Part shown: positions 32,448 to 44,656 of the stretch, piece by piece
Numbering within the stretch: the first letter of the stretch is position 1
Layout of the letters: each line of letters begins with the position of its first letter
Assembly (NCBI GenBank): GCA_035295745.1
Contig: DATGIL010000076.1
Coordinates: forward strand, 160,254 to 224,253
DNA length: 64,000 bases
Origin: JAIQFL01 sp035295745
Lineage (GTDB): Bacteria; Acidobacteriota; Terriglobia; Bryobacterales; Bryobacteraceae
Direction: 5' to 3'
Notes under the pieces: generated by a model
The model's input: only the letters and a program-made list of their open reading frames with translations
Database searches by the model: none
What the model was told of the DNA's origin: nothing
Program-made: the position numbers and the translations under genes

Positions 32448-34397
32448 TCAGGGAGCGTTGCTTGCTCCGATGCGTTTCAATGTCTCATTAGTATGCAGGT
32501 CCAGATCCGTCTTGCGGAATCCTTTCAAGGTCGCCTCGACCAAGGCCCGCGCTTCAGGAACGCCTGCCAGTAGCCCGAGGAGATGAATCGATTCCACGCG
32601 GAGCATGAAGTCGACTTCCCGTTCGGAAACCACCGCGGCCAGAGCTTGCGCGAGATCGATCACCTCGGCTGGCACGGTGCGCCACTCGGGAAGCACGTTG
32701 GGATCCGCGTAACGCAGGAACTTCTCCAGACGCTGGCGGTTGGACGACTTCCTCACGATCTCTCGCGGCTTGCCGCTCCCTAAGAATCTCGTCAGAATCG
32801 GCACGAATGCGGCTGCCGATCCGAAGAACTCCCGGAGCGAAGCCGCCTCAATCCGAACCGGCTCGACGTCCTTCTGCTCCGAGCGGTCGTAAAACCGGAA
32901 CAGGCACGTCCACGCCTGTTCCTGCACGCTGAACGACTCATCGCCGAAGACCACATTCACCAGGAACCGATGCAACTTGCGATCCGGATACTCCTCCAGT
33001 TGCATCTCGGCCATCCGGCAGAGTTCCACGCGGACCGTGTCATTTGCCTGATTCCAATGAAGCGGAACAAAGTCAGCGGGTAAGCGGCCTGCCTTGGCAA
33101 CGTCCGACATGCCCCACTGTTCGGCACGAAACTCGCCTCGTTCGAGCAGGAACTCGCAGAGCGCCGCCAGTTCCGCTGGTTCCGCGGACGCGTTTTGCAG
33201 AAGGCCCTGGTAAATGTCGCGTTCGCCGCGAGCGGCACGCGCGATCCGCAGAGTATCGCCCGGCTGATGCTGGAACGCCAGGCAGGCGCTCGCGTCGCGT
33301 CGCACCGCCCGGTCCTCGGTGTTTTCCAGCAGCTCAATAAAGACTTCGCGCAATACTGCGGGAGGCTTGGTTTTCTGCCACGTCATGAAGCTGAGCAGGT
33401 CTCGCTGATGCTCCAGAGCTGCATGACGAATCACATCTCCCACTCCATCGAAACGGCCCATGGAGATGAGCCTCCGCGCCGCGGCATAGCGCATCATGGC
33501 GTCGTCCCCGCGCTCTGCGGCGATGAGCCGGTCAGCATCTCCCGATTGCATTGCAGCCGTGAAGGCAATCTCCGGATCGTCCGAAATCTTGGCCTCCGCG
33601 GGCAGGACGTCCTCCCGGCTTCCGACGAGCGCCAGATGGACGGCCGCCTGGAATTGGAAAGGGGATTCGCGCAGGAAGTTGATGAAATAATGGCGGTCGT
33701 CTTGAATGCCGGGGCCGTAAACCACACGCCAGTTCGTCAGCGCCAGAGCCGCCTCGCCGCGCAAATGGGGATCCATGTTGGCCAGCACGCTCTTCGCATC
33801 ACGATAGGCGGTCCAGTCCTCCAGAAGCAGACGCACCAGCGTGGCCAGGGAACGCGTGAGCCGGACTGGCGAGTGCCCCGAAAGATAGCTTGCCAGCGCC
33901 AGCGATTCGGACCGCGACCTCTCCGCCGAGACCGTGCGCTCCGCTGGATCCAGTGGAAGGGAGAATGCCTCAAGACGCTCCTCGCTCCAGGGCAACTCGA
34001 CAATCAACTCGTTCTCCACCACGTCGCTCCAGTCCTTGCGTTGCAGAAAGCGCTGGAGGAAGCGCATGTGATCCACATGGCGGGTGAGAGCTGCCAGATG
34101 ACGATTGTAGATTTGCGAGAAGTTCTCAAGCTGCTCCGCGTCGAGTTCCACCAGCATTTTGGGGACTCCGAAGCGGTCGACACCCGCGTCCTTCAGCATG
34201 CGGGCGGCGCCGAACAGTGCGGCTTTCACCACTTCGGCGCCGCACGATCGGCAAAACTTGCCGGTAGCGGGCGTCCACTTCATACACCAGAAACAGCGGA
34301 CTTCGGCACGAACCGGCTGGCCGCAGTGAACACAAAAATCGCCGGCTCGCCAATCGCGCGGTTGCGCGCTTGCACAAGCTTCGCAGATCGCACGCAT
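32448..34397 (-). CDS. Double zinc-ribbon protein with long helical domain, unknown function
   Basis: 649 residues. The N-terminal 60 residues hold four CxxC knuckles (CEAC, CVHC, CFWC, CRSC), a double zinc ribbon. The rest is mostly alpha-helical with Leu/Ala-rich, HEAT-like spacing (for example RYAAARRLISMGRFDGVGDV, EAALALTN, RVESIHLLGLLAG) and no catalytic motif I know. It is not secreted. It lies 2 bp after the HAD gene and is the last gene of a four-gene operon headed by a Ser/Thr kinase, so a regulatory or scaffold role downstream of the kinase is plausible. Start ATG 34397. Confidence 0.75.
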   Translation of the reverse strand: MRAICEACASAQPRDWRAGDFCVHCGQPVRAEVRCFWCMKWTPATGKFCRSCGAEVVKAALFGAARMLKDAGVDRFGVPKMLVELDAEQLENFSQIYNRHLAALTRHVDHMRFLQRFLQRKDWSDVVENELIVELPWSEERLEAFSLPLDPAERTVSAERSRSESLALASYLSGHSPVRLTRSLATLVRLLLEDWTAYRDAKSVLANMDPHLRGEAALALTNWRVVYGPGIQDDRHYFINFLRESPFQFQAAVHLALVGSREDVLPAEAKISDDPEIAFTAAMQSGDADRLIAAERGDDAMMRYAAARRLISMGRFDGVGDVIRHAALEHQRDLLSFMTWQKTKPPAVLREVFIELLENTEDRAVRRDASACLAFQHQPGDTLRIARAARGERDIYQGLLQNASAEPAELAALCEFLLERGEFRAEQWGMSDVAKAGRLPADFVPLHWNQANDTVRVELCRMAEMQLEEYPDRKLHRFLVNVVFGDESFSVQEQAWTCLFRFYDRSEQKDVEPVRIEAASLREFFGSAAAFVPILTRFLGSGKPREIVRKSSNRQRLEKFLRYADPNVLPEWRTVPAEVIDLAQALAAVVSEREVDFMLRVESIHLLGLLAGVPEARALVEATLKGFRKTDLDLHTNETLKRIGASNAP

Positions 34398-34399
34398 CG

Positions 34400-34918
34400 T
34401 TATCCCCCCGAACCGCCGTTCCAGTGCTGGCGCAACGCCTCTTTAACCTGGGCAGAATCGCGAAATTGAATCCCGATTCCGCCCGCCATCTCCCAGTCCG
34501 CGATGTTCGGCTCCCAATCGTCAACCAGGATATTCGGCTGTCCGTCGGACATCCTGGCGTAGCGGTTTTTCTCCTTTTTGTTGGCGACAATCAGACGGTT
34601 CTCAGGAGCGATCCAGGGCAATTCCCTCTCGATCCAGTGCGCCTTCTCCTCAGCGCATTCCGGGACCTTCGTAGTAGCTGCTGAGAGAATCCCGATCTGG
34701 CTGGCGCTCACTCGATCGCGGGCATACAGAATCAGATCTTTTGCACCCGGAATCCAGAGAAGGTCGCGAAAGAAATAAGGGCACTTTTTTATCTGCTCCC
34801 ACTTCGCGAGCTTCTGCTCTTCCGTTTTCGCCAGGCTGTAGTTCCAGACGATGCCCGTGAGGTTCGTGTAGGCTCCATCGAAATCCGCGAGGACGCCGTC
34901 CAGGTCGAAATAGATCAT
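34400..34918 (-). CDS. HAD-superfamily phosphatase, 5'(3')-deoxyribonucleotidase-like
   Basis: 172 residues. HAD motif I is DLDGVLADFD at 5-14 (nucleophile Asp5, acid Asp7), motif II is LSAATT, motif III the KKEKNRY lysines, and motif IV ILVDDWEPNI. The small helical cap and length match the 5'-nucleotidase, deoxy (NT5C/YorS) group. It is placed between the zinc-ribbon protein (2 bp) and the pseudo-caspase (9 bp), so it could act on a nucleotide signal or a phosphoprotein of that operon; the first is the family norm, the second is guesswork. Confidence 0.85.
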   Translation of the reverse strand: MIYFDLDGVLADFDGAYTNLTGIVWNYSLAKTEEQKLAKWEQIKKCPYFFRDLLWIPGAKDLILYARDRVSASQIGILSAATTKVPECAEEKAHWIERELPWIAPENRLIVANKKEKNRYARMSDGQPNILVDDWEPNIADWEMAGGIGIQFRDSAQVKEALRQHWNGGSGG

Positions 34919-34927
34919 CCGCAGGAA

Positions 34928-36505
34928 TCACCTGCCCTTGCCGGGTTCCGGCAAGAGTTCCCGGCTTTCCGGCGTATCGTCGATCGCGCAGCGAAATCCG
35001 ATGTTGGCCTTGTCCGAGTTTTCGGAGTCACGGTAAGAGATGCGGAGGTGCTCCTTGGGATCGGACAAGAAGGAGCCGCCGCGTATCACATGCTTCCTTC
35101 CGGTGGCGGGGCCTTTGGGATCTTCAACCGCGCCCGACGGATAATCCCCAAACCAGTCGTTGACCCACTCCCAGACGTTCCCGGACATATCGAAGAGGCC
35201 GTAAGGATTCGGCAAGAACTTCCGCACCGGTGCAGCGAATTCAAAAGTGTCGTTGCCCTTCATGCCGTCGAAATTGGCGCGCTCCCGGCTACCCTCGTCA
35301 TTCCCGGGGTAAATCTCGTCAACCTTGCCTCCGCGCGCGGCGGCCTCCCATTCTGCTTCGGTGGGAAGTCTGCCGGCGCCGCCCTTGCCACCGGCCCACG
35401 TGCAGTAATCCCTGGCATCCTCCCACTTCACATCTACTACGGGGTAGGTATCGTGTACCCACTTTTTGTCGTACATCGGGCCTTTTGGCATCTTTTTCTT
35501 GATCGAAGTGCGGTACTGCTGAAACGAATCCACTTTCACTTCGTTGCGACCGATCCAGAAACCCTTCGGTAGTTTCACCTCATGCTGCGGCTTCTCGGCT
35601 GCCTTGCACAGTTTCTCGCCAGCGGGGACGCAGCCCATCTTAAAGGTCTGAGCATCAATCCACATGTATTCTTCGTGGTCGCGATTATTCGTTACCGGCA
35701 CATCCTGGCGGGGCCAGCGCGGCTTGAGGATCTCCGGCTCGTGAAAGTAGAAGGTGCCTTTGACGCTTGTCAGGTGGAGCGGATTCTGCGGACGGCGATT
35801 GCGATCCGCCGCCGCCGACACGTCGATTCTTACCTGTTCGAAGAGTGCATCCAACGGGACCTTCTGCTCGTTGATTGCCTTGGCGGCGGTACTGGTAAAC
35901 AGGTCCACTCCATTTACCATAGACGCTGGAGCCGATTCGTTCAAATTCGCGGCAGCGATGAAGGAAGTCTCCTGTGTCTTGTTACCCGCGCCCTTGATTT
36001 GCGGATCTGCGAGTCCATTGCTGCTTCCGGCGATATCCACATTGATGGAAGGCGGCCCCTCGATCATGAAAATTCGCAGCGCCACTCCGCGTCTTTCCAT
36101 CGCTTCCGAGAACAGGTAAAGAAGGTAAGCTCGATCCACCAGCCCCTTCGAGTCCTTTGGGTCAAAATCGACAGGCAACAAGAAGTTGTCTCCGTCGTGC
36201 TGAACCAGGTAACCCGCGTAATAGATCAAACACACATCGCCGCGATTGAGGCGATTCTCAAACTTCTCGGTCATGTCGCTGAAAACCGTCGCCGTCTTGA
36301 AGTCCCTCATCGGAATGACTTCAAAATCTGCCTTTTTTAGCGCGTCCGAGATCGCTTCCGCATCTTTCATTGCGGAAGGAAGGGGGTTCAAGTGAGTATA
36401 TGCTGCGTTTCCGATTACTAAGGCGATGCGACGCGGTTTGGTCACATCCTGTGCATGGGCAGCCAGGAGGAGTAACGTGCAGGCCGCCAGGAAGGCTCTC
36501 ACCAT
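34928..36505 (-). CDS. Secreted pseudo-caspase fused to FGE-sulfatase (SUMF1) domain
   Basis: 525 residues with signal peptide FLAACTLLLLAAHAQ. Residues 25-250 follow the caspase-like (C14) fold: RIALVIGNAAY, LPSAMKDAEAISDALKK, IYYAGYLVQHDGDNFLLP. The catalytic His of the usual Y-Y-A-G-H is Tyr99, and the usual D-A-C-R is E-G-P-P at 149-152, so both catalytic residues are gone. Residues about 275-505 are an FGE-sulfatase domain (GRLPTEAEWEAAARGG, DMSGNVWEWVNDWF, RGGSF, IGFRCA). The active-site cysteines of true formylglycine enzymes are absent (HLRISYRDSEN). It is probably a binding or sensing protein. Next to the kinase, 25 bp upstream. Confidence 0.87.
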   Translation of the reverse strand: MVRAFLAACTLLLLAAHAQDVTKPRRIALVIGNAAYTHLNPLPSAMKDAEAISDALKKADFEVIPMRDFKTATVFSDMTEKFENRLNRGDVCLIYYAGYLVQHDGDNFLLPVDFDPKDSKGLVDRAYLLYLFSEAMERRGVALRIFMIEGPPSINVDIAGSSNGLADPQIKGAGNKTQETSFIAAANLNESAPASMVNGVDLFTSTAAKAINEQKVPLDALFEQVRIDVSAAADRNRRPQNPLHLTSVKGTFYFHEPEILKPRWPRQDVPVTNNRDHEEYMWIDAQTFKMGCVPAGEKLCKAAEKPQHEVKLPKGFWIGRNEVKVDSFQQYRTSIKKKMPKGPMYDKKWVHDTYPVVDVKWEDARDYCTWAGGKGGAGRLPTEAEWEAAARGGKVDEIYPGNDEGSRERANFDGMKGNDTFEFAAPVRKFLPNPYGLFDMSGNVWEWVNDWFGDYPSGAVEDPKGPATGRKHVIRGGSFLSDPKEHLRISYRDSENSDKANIGFRCAIDDTPESRELLPEPGKGR

Positions 36506-36530
36506 AGAAGTACTATAGTACAGCGGATCG

Positions 36531-39500
36531 CTATTTGACCGTCCAATGAAACTTCGGATCCCTTATAGGGTTGGGGGAGTTGTTCTTCATGATCACGACC
36601 GCGAAGTTATTCGAGGCATTTGGCTCTTGTGTGTCGATGCCATCCGTAAGCGACGTAATAGAAACCGGGCATCCGGGAATCGCACGCCCGGACACCGCGC
36701 CCGTCGGCCCAGGGGGCGCGGCGGCCACGGTATTTTCCGACCCTGTGCTGTCCCGGGCGATGGTTACCGTTTGACCAGGGGGCAGCAGTCCCTTCCACGT
36801 GACATCACCCTCGGTGGTCCCGTGGTATCCCATGGCACGATCGCAACTCCGCGCGGGCGGGTAGGTCGGCGGTGGAGGCGGTGGAGGCGCTGGAGCATCG
36901 TCGATGGTCAACCGGACGATCGCCTGGGTCTTTACTGCCGGCACACGTTTCGACGTGATAATCACCGCTCCAGGATGATCTCCCAACCCAAGGCCCTGCG
37001 GTTCTACCTGTACCGAGATCGATCCATCTCCGGTCAATTGTGTTGGATTCAATTTGATCCACGGGTCGCTCGCACTTACGGCCCAGGCTTCTCCAGGCGG
37101 CTTTCCGGTCAGCGTGAGGATCTTCAGGCCGGGCAGATCGCCTCCGCGGCGATAGGTAAACGTCAGCGTCTGCGGCTGCACCTTCGGCTCCGGTGCGCCC
37201 AGTGGAACCACTTCTGGAGGCAGCACGCTCAGGCGGACCTGCACAGACACAGGCGTCACCGGCGATGTTTTGGCCGAGACGGTGATCAACCCGGACTGGT
37301 CGCCCAGAGGGAGATTCTGCGGATCGACGTGGATCGAAATCGTGCCGTCTCCCTTCCTCTGTTTGGGAGACGCCGTCAACCACGCAGGCGTTGTCTTGAT
37401 CACCCATGTCTCGATCGTGGGATTTCCGGTCAGCGTGATCGGCTGATCCGGCGGCAGCACGCTGCCCTTGCGATACGTGAAGGTGAGGAGATCTGGTGGC
37501 GTCACCTGCAGCGTCATCGGCGGAGGCGGTGGTAGGGTGATCGTGAGCCGCACCGCCACCTGCGCGGTGGCCGAAACATGTTTGCCCGAAATCAGCACGA
37601 CTCCGGTGTGAACTCCGGGGCCTAGACTCCGCGGGTCCACATTGACCGTGATCTTGCTGTTCCCGATCGGCTCCGGCGGACTCACCGTGAACCACTTGTC
37701 ACTGGGCTTGACTACCCAGACAGCATCCGCAGGCTTCCCCGTCAGTTGAAAGCTTTGCGCCGGAATCAGGGCATCGCCGGGCATGGACGAGAACGAAAGC
37801 TCTGTGGGAGCAACCGAAACTTCACCTACGCTAATGGGAACCGGGGGAGGGATGAGCTTCCACACGACGAACATCACCAGCAGCACACCAGCGCCGGCCG
37901 CAATCCACCGCCAGTTGAATTTCGAAGGCTTGGTCGAATTGGCCCAGGCCAGATACTGCCGCACCCGCGGATCTTCGACCTTAGTCAGCACCTCCTGGCA
38001 TTGCGCGCGGACGCTGGCCGCATCGCCCTTGCGGAACAGCTTGTCGATTTCGGCGACCTTCATTTCCACCCACTTGCGAAGCTCGTGAACCTCCTTCGCC
38101 TTGACGGCCGCCTCGGCATCCGCCTCGAAGTTGGCATCGGGAAAACTGGACGCCAGTTGTAGCGCCTTCTGGTTTGCCTCGTCGAAGCGCTCCTGCTTCA
38201 TCAACGAAGCCAACTCCGAGCGGCCCCGCGCGATCGCTTCCTTCTTTTCGGACTGTGCCAATGCTTCGCGCGCACGGCCCAGCGCTTCCTGCACATCCTC
38301 GTCGTTACCGAACTCGCGGGCGCCTCTCTCCAGGAACTGCACAGCCTTCAAATACTGCCGCTTCTTGCACAGTTCATCGGCCTCTGTGAGAAGCCTTGCG
38401 ATTTTTTGCCGACGCTCCTGTTCCTGGCTCTCGATCTGCTGCTTCCGCGCATGTTCGAGACTTTCCCGTTCGATTCGTTTCAGCAGGTCGCCCGCGGCTG
38501 CATCCTCGGGGTCTTCCAGCAGGATCTTGATGACCAGGTCGTGCGCCTCCTGGAATTTCCGGCCCTTCAAGAGCCGTTGGGCGGTGTCAAAATCCTGATC
38601 ACGCTTACGCCGGCGCTGTATGATCTGCTTGAGCCGCTGCAAGTTGCTGTCGCCCGGAGAGCGTTTGAGCAGCTCGTCGATCATCGGCTCTGCCTGATCG
38701 ATTTCGCCCTGAATGACCAGGCGGTCGGCCTCCCTCGACAGCCTTTCGAATTCGAGCTGCCGGCGGCCCTGCTCGCGCAGTTCGAGGATGCGCGCCTCGC
38801 CTGGAAACTTCGCCAGCAGGGAATCCGCGGTCTGGATGGCGGCCTCCCACTCATGCCGCGACAGCATCCCTTCGACGTCGTCCTCGCCTTCTTGCGTGGC
38901 TTTCAGGCGGAGAATCCGCGACTTCTCTTGCAGAAGATCGGAAGTATTCGGCCACGTGGCCAGACCCTTGTCGAGTTCCGCAATGGCCTGGCTCCATCGC
39001 TTGGCGCCTGCCAGTTCGCCCGCGCGGCTCAACACTGCGTTGATGCCTTGTCGCTTTTTCTGCTCTTGTTCGCCCGCGATCGCCCTGGGCAAAAGCTCTT
39101 GAAACACGCGCTCGCTGGGAAACTGCGAGGTCAAGTTCGTCAGGCGGTTGGTCGCCTCGCCTGCGAAGCCCTGCTCGAGGAGCCGCTCGATTTCGCGGCG
39201 GGCGGCCTCGATCTGGCGATCCCGGCTCTCCTGCTGCTCGCGGACCTGCCGCTGCACTTCAGCGTCAAACGCCACCACACCCGGATGTTCGGGCTTCCTG
39301 GCCTTCAAGTCGTCGGCGGCGGCGACGGCTTCCTCGAGTTTGCCGTCCCTCAATAAAGCTCGGCCGTCCTGGACCAGGCGCTGAATCGCACGGTTTTCCT
39401 GGTCCGTCTGCCGGATCGCTAACAGCTTCTGCCGGATCCGCAGAGCTTTCTCATTGGCGGGATCCAGATCGAGCGCCTGGTCGACCAACTGCAAGCCCGA

Positions 39501-41219
39501 TTCAAAATCACCCGACCCCGCACCCAGAGCCTGGCGAAGAATTTCTTCCACACGGCGTGCGCGAGTCTCTGCCTCCAGCCGTTCGCGCGCATAGCTCAGA
39601 AGTTCCGCTACCTGATCCTTTTGCGGAATGTCTTTGTCAAGGGCCTCCAGCAAATCAATCGCTCGCTGATACTGTTCCTTGCGCATCAGGTCGCGAATTT
39701 CCAGAATCGTCGCGTCGATTTTTTTCTGGGCGGCATACGCGGCTTCCAGGCGCTTCGCTTCTTCCAGCTTCTCCTTGATCTCCGCATCGCCGGGAAACCT
39801 GGTTTCGAGCTCTTTCAAAACCGACAGAGCATTTTCGTAGGATTGCACCAGGATCAGGCCCTTGGCCTTGTTCAAGCCCTCCTTACGCTGCGCTTCGGCC
39901 TCGCGGCGTGCCATCTCTCTGCGAATACGTTCCGCGAGATCGTGAGCCTCCGGATTGAGAGGATCGAGCCGCTCAGCCTCTTTGGCACGCTCAAAAGCAC
40001 TCGTCAGAGCATTCCGCTCCAGCGCGGTTCTGGCCGCCGACAGTTCGGCTTGCGCGTTCTTCACTCGTGTCTGTTCCGCGAGTATTTCGTCCAAACGGCT
40101 CCGGACTAACTGGTTGGAGGCGTCGAGGCGCACAGCTTCGGCGAGTTTGTCGACGGCCGCCGGAAGATCCCGCCGCCCGAAATCCGACTCGGCCTGTTCC
40201 GCCAGCGAACGGATGCGCAACTGTAGGTTCTGCTGCTTAATCTTTCCCGGCAGTTGCCGGCGCCACTCCCGAGCCTGGGAGTCCGTCTGATCCATCTCGA
40301 GGATTCGGCGAACCACAGCCAGAGCCTCGTCGAGCCGCTCTTCCGCAATCAGGCGGAAGACGATCTTCTTGTCATCGTCGACCTGCGCGCGTTTCAGTTC
40401 GCCAATTACCGGGTCGAGGTCGAAGCGGAGATCTTCGAGCGTGGCATAACGGTCGTCGCGATTCTTCGCCAGCAGTCGCTTCAGAATGGGATCCAGGCTG
40501 CGAGGCAGGCCGGGAAGAGCCGACGAGATCGGCGGCGGATCCTCCGAGGTCACCCGAAAGATCATCTGCGGCGCGTTATCGCCGTGAAACGGATTCACCC
40601 CTGACAGAAACTCGTAGAACACCACGCCGTACGCCCAGACGTCGCACTTTTCGTCTGCCGTATCCGTAGTGAACTGCTCGGGCGCCATGTATTGCGGAGT
40701 GCCGATCATGATTCCGGCCTGCGTGAGCCGTGTATTGGCGCCGCGCATCAGGCGCGCGATCCCGAAATCCATGATCTTCACGGAGCCGTCGGATAGCCGC
40801 ATGATATTGGCAGGCTTCACGTCGCGGTGCACGACCCCGTGTTCGTGAGCGAACTGCAGCCCCTGCGCCACCTCCGACATGATGATGAGCTTCTCGAGGG
40901 GCGGAATCGCGATCCTTTCGTTCAGGATCTCCTGAAGGTTCTTGCCCGACAGATACTCCATCACCAGGAACTGCTTCTTCGTTCTCTCGTCGATGATCTG
41001 CTCGCCGAATTCGTGAACGATTACGATGTTCTTGTGCTGGAGATTGGCGGAGGTTTTAGCTTCGGCCTCAAAGCGGATGATCAGAGAAGGGTCGTCCTGA
41101 ACACTGAGGACTTTGATAGCAACAACGCGGCCCACGGTTGGGTCGAAGGCCTTGTAAACGCGGCCAAAGCCGCCGCTACCCAACTCTCCGGTGATCTGGT
41201 ATTTGCCAATGTTCTCCAT
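36531..41219 (-). CDS. Giant transmembrane Ser/Thr kinase with helical repeats and extracytoplasmic BACON-like domains
   Basis: 1562 residues. The PknB-type kinase domain occupies 1-275: GSGGFG at 14-19, Lys36, HRDVKPAN at 131-138, DFG at 151-153, APE at 179-181, so it should be active. Residues about 285-1100 are highly charged helical repeats (TPR-like/coiled coil). One membrane helix lies near 1105-1123 (AAGAGVLLVMFVVWKL). Outside follow three similar beta domains of about 95 residues (V-x-P-x-x-L-x-F, W-x-x-x-x-P-x-W-x, D-G-x-I-S-V-x-V-x-P) resembling BACON/Ig-like modules, and a Pro-rich linker before a last domain. It would sense outside and phosphorylate inside. Head of the four-gene operon. 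Confidence 0.9.
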   Translation of the reverse strand: MENIGKYQITGELGSGGFGRVYKAFDPTVGRVVAIKVLSVQDDPSLIIRFEAEAKTSANLQHKNIVIVHEFGEQIIDERTKKQFLVMEYLSGKNLQEILNERIAIPPLEKLIIMSEVAQGLQFAHEHGVVHRDVKPANIMRLSDGSVKIMDFGIARLMRGANTRLTQAGIMIGTPQYMAPEQFTTDTADEKCDVWAYGVVFYEFLSGVNPFHGDNAPQMIFRVTSEDPPPISSALPGLPRSLDPILKRLLAKNRDDRYATLEDLRFDLDPVIGELKRAQVDDDKKIVFRLIAEERLDEALAVVRRILEMDQTDSQAREWRRQLPGKIKQQNLQLRIRSLAEQAESDFGRRDLPAAVDKLAEAVRLDASNQLVRSRLDEILAEQTRVKNAQAELSAARTALERNALTSAFERAKEAERLDPLNPEAHDLAERIRREMARREAEAQRKEGLNKAKGLILVQSYENALSVLKELETRFPGDAEIKEKLEEAKRLEAAYAAQKKIDATILEIRDLMRKEQYQRAIDLLEALDKDIPQKDQVAELLSYARERLEAETRARRVEEILRQALGAGSGDFESGLQLVDQALDLDPANEKALRIRQKLLAIRQTDQENRAIQRLVQDGRALLRDGKLEEAVAAADDLKARKPEHPGVVAFDAEVQRQVREQQESRDRQIEAARREIERLLEQGFAGEATNRLTNLTSQFPSERVFQELLPRAIAGEQEQKKRQGINAVLSRAGELAGAKRWSQAIAELDKGLATWPNTSDLLQEKSRILRLKATQEGEDDVEGMLSRHEWEAAIQTADSLLAKFPGEARILELREQGRRQLEFERLSREADRLVIQGEIDQAEPMIDELLKRSPGDSNLQRLKQIIQRRRKRDQDFDTAQRLLKGRKFQEAHDLVIKILLEDPEDAAAGDLLKRIERESLEHARKQQIESQEQERRQKIARLLTEADELCKKRQYLKAVQFLERGAREFGNDEDVQEALGRAREALAQSEKKEAIARGRSELASLMKQERFDEANQKALQLASSFPDANFEADAEAAVKAKEVHELRKWVEMKVAEIDKLFRKGDAASVRAQCQEVLTKVEDPRVRQYLAWANSTKPSKFNWRWIAAGAGVLLVMFVVWKLIPPPVPISVGEVSVAPTELSFSSMPGDALIPAQSFQLTGKPADAVWVVKPSDKWFTVSPPEPIGNSKITVNVDPRSLGPGVHTGVVLISGKHVSATAQVAVRLTITLPPPPPMTLQVTPPDLLTFTYRKGSVLPPDQPITLTGNPTIETWVIKTTPAWLTASPKQRKGDGTISIHVDPQNLPLGDQSGLITVSAKTSPVTPVSVQVRLSVLPPEVVPLGAPEPKVQPQTLTFTYRRGGDLPGLKILTLTGKPPGEAWAVSASDPWIKLNPTQLTGDGSISVQVEPQGLGLGDHPGAVIITSKRVPAVKTQAIVRLTIDDAPAPPPPPPPTYPPARSCDRAMGYHGTTEGDVTWKGLLPPGQTVTIARDSTGSENTVAAAPPGPTGAVSGRAIPGCPVSITSLTDGIDTQEPNASNNFAVVIMKNNSPNPIRDPKFHWTVK

Positions 41220-41249
41220 GGCAGTCGACTAGTTGTGGAGTCCGCGTAG

Positions 41250-41255
41250 ATTATA
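41250..41255 (-). promoter_or_regulatory. Candidate -10 box for the kinase operon
   Basis: A perfect TATAAT on the minus strand, 31 bp before the kinase ATG. The -35 region at the usual distance is weak, so only the -10 is supported. The remaining gap up to the Sel1 relic (41256-41441) shows nothing recognisable. Confidence 0.35.
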
Positions 41256-41441
41256 CCACCGCTATCCTAGGAGACCTGATTGCCAGTAAGGCTAGGCCAG
41301 GTACTCATTTAAACGAATAATCAGAGTCACCAGTGCAGACCTTTTGAGGACTTAAGTACTAGCGAGCCTGCGGCGACGGGAAAGGCTAAAATCGCGGGGC
41401 GGAAGACGCAGAGAAACCAAGGTTCGCAGATTGCGGGGACT

Positions 41442-42112
41442 CTATGCGGTGCGCTGCGCCAGCAATTGGCGTGCCCGCTCCATCTCGGGCGTGCTCAGTT
41501 GGGCGCCGAGTGCTTCGCGGGACTGCGAAGCGCCAGGAAATTCCTTCTCCGCCGCGATGCTAAACCACACCCAGGCTTCCACCTTGTCCGGCTCTACACC
41601 TTGACCGGTCTCGTACAGGATCGCAAAACTATGCGCGGCGGCGGGCTCATGCCGCTCCGCAGCGTCCCGGTACCAGCGTGCCGCATCCGGCATGCTCCGT
41701 TCGACACCTTGGCCGTTTTCGAACAGGGTGCCGATGTCGTACATCGCTTTCGCGTGTCCTTGTGCGGCCGCGGCCTTGTACCAGTGCATCGCTTCGCCGT
41801 AGTTGAGAGTCACGCCTTGGCCTTTTGGTATAGGACGCCCAGGGCCACTTGCGCCGCTGCATATCCCTGCGCCGCCGCGCGCTGGTGCCACCTGGCAGCC
41901 CCCACATAGTTTCGCGCGGTCCCGTTGCCTTCCTCGCACATCTTGCCGATGAGACCCTGACAGATCTTATGGCCGCGCTCCGCTTCGGGCAGAAGAGACT
42001 GGAATGCGGCGGCGTAGTCGCCCTTACCGATCGCTTCGAGGCCGGCGTCGATGGCGGCTTGCCCGCTGAGCGCCGGCTCTGCGGAGGGGGAGAAAAAGCT
42101 GAATCGCTTCAC
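41442..42112 (-). pseudogene. Sel1-repeat protein gene split by a one-base deletion
   Basis: The first frame (GTG 42112) encodes Sel1-like repeats (AAARWHQRAAAQGYAAAQVALG-type) and stops at 41810. The same repeat continues in the next frame from about 41830 (GQGVTLNYGEAMHWYKAAAA) to 41442, with two or three more repeats (AMYDIGTLFENGQGV, AAHSFAILYETGQGV). Inserting one base in the CAAAAGG run near 41825 would restore a protein of about 223 residues. Sel1 proteins are helical protein-binding scaffolds. It starts 7 bp after the ADOP gene, so they were one transcription unit. Sequencing error is an alternative to genuine decay. Confidence 0.8.
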
Positions 42113-42119
42113 TGGAATC

Positions 42120-44533
<2,414 letters not shown>

Positions 44534-44539
44534 GCGTCG

Positions 44540-44545
44540 ATTATA
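44540..44545 (-). promoter_or_regulatory. TATAAT just before the ADOP start
   Basis: A TATAAT on the minus strand lies only six bases before the GTG at 44533. If it is a -10 box, the transcript would begin at or next to the start codon (leaderless). No good -35 is visible, and chance occurrence is quite possible. Confidence 0.25.
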
Positions 44546-44656
44546 CGCCTGGAGAAAAACAGCGGCCAGAAAGACTGAAAGGGCGAGGTGTGCAAAAAGG
44601 AAATGGTTCCAAGTGACCCGATTCCCAGCCTTGTTCACCACCGGCATGCACGGCAC

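Noticed and set aside
44534..44656. N-terminal extension of the ADOP gene with an extra hydrophobic segment
   Set aside because: ADOP proteins begin close to the L-x-x-D-L-x-x-x-L-R motif; the GTG at 44533 fits that, the extension does not.
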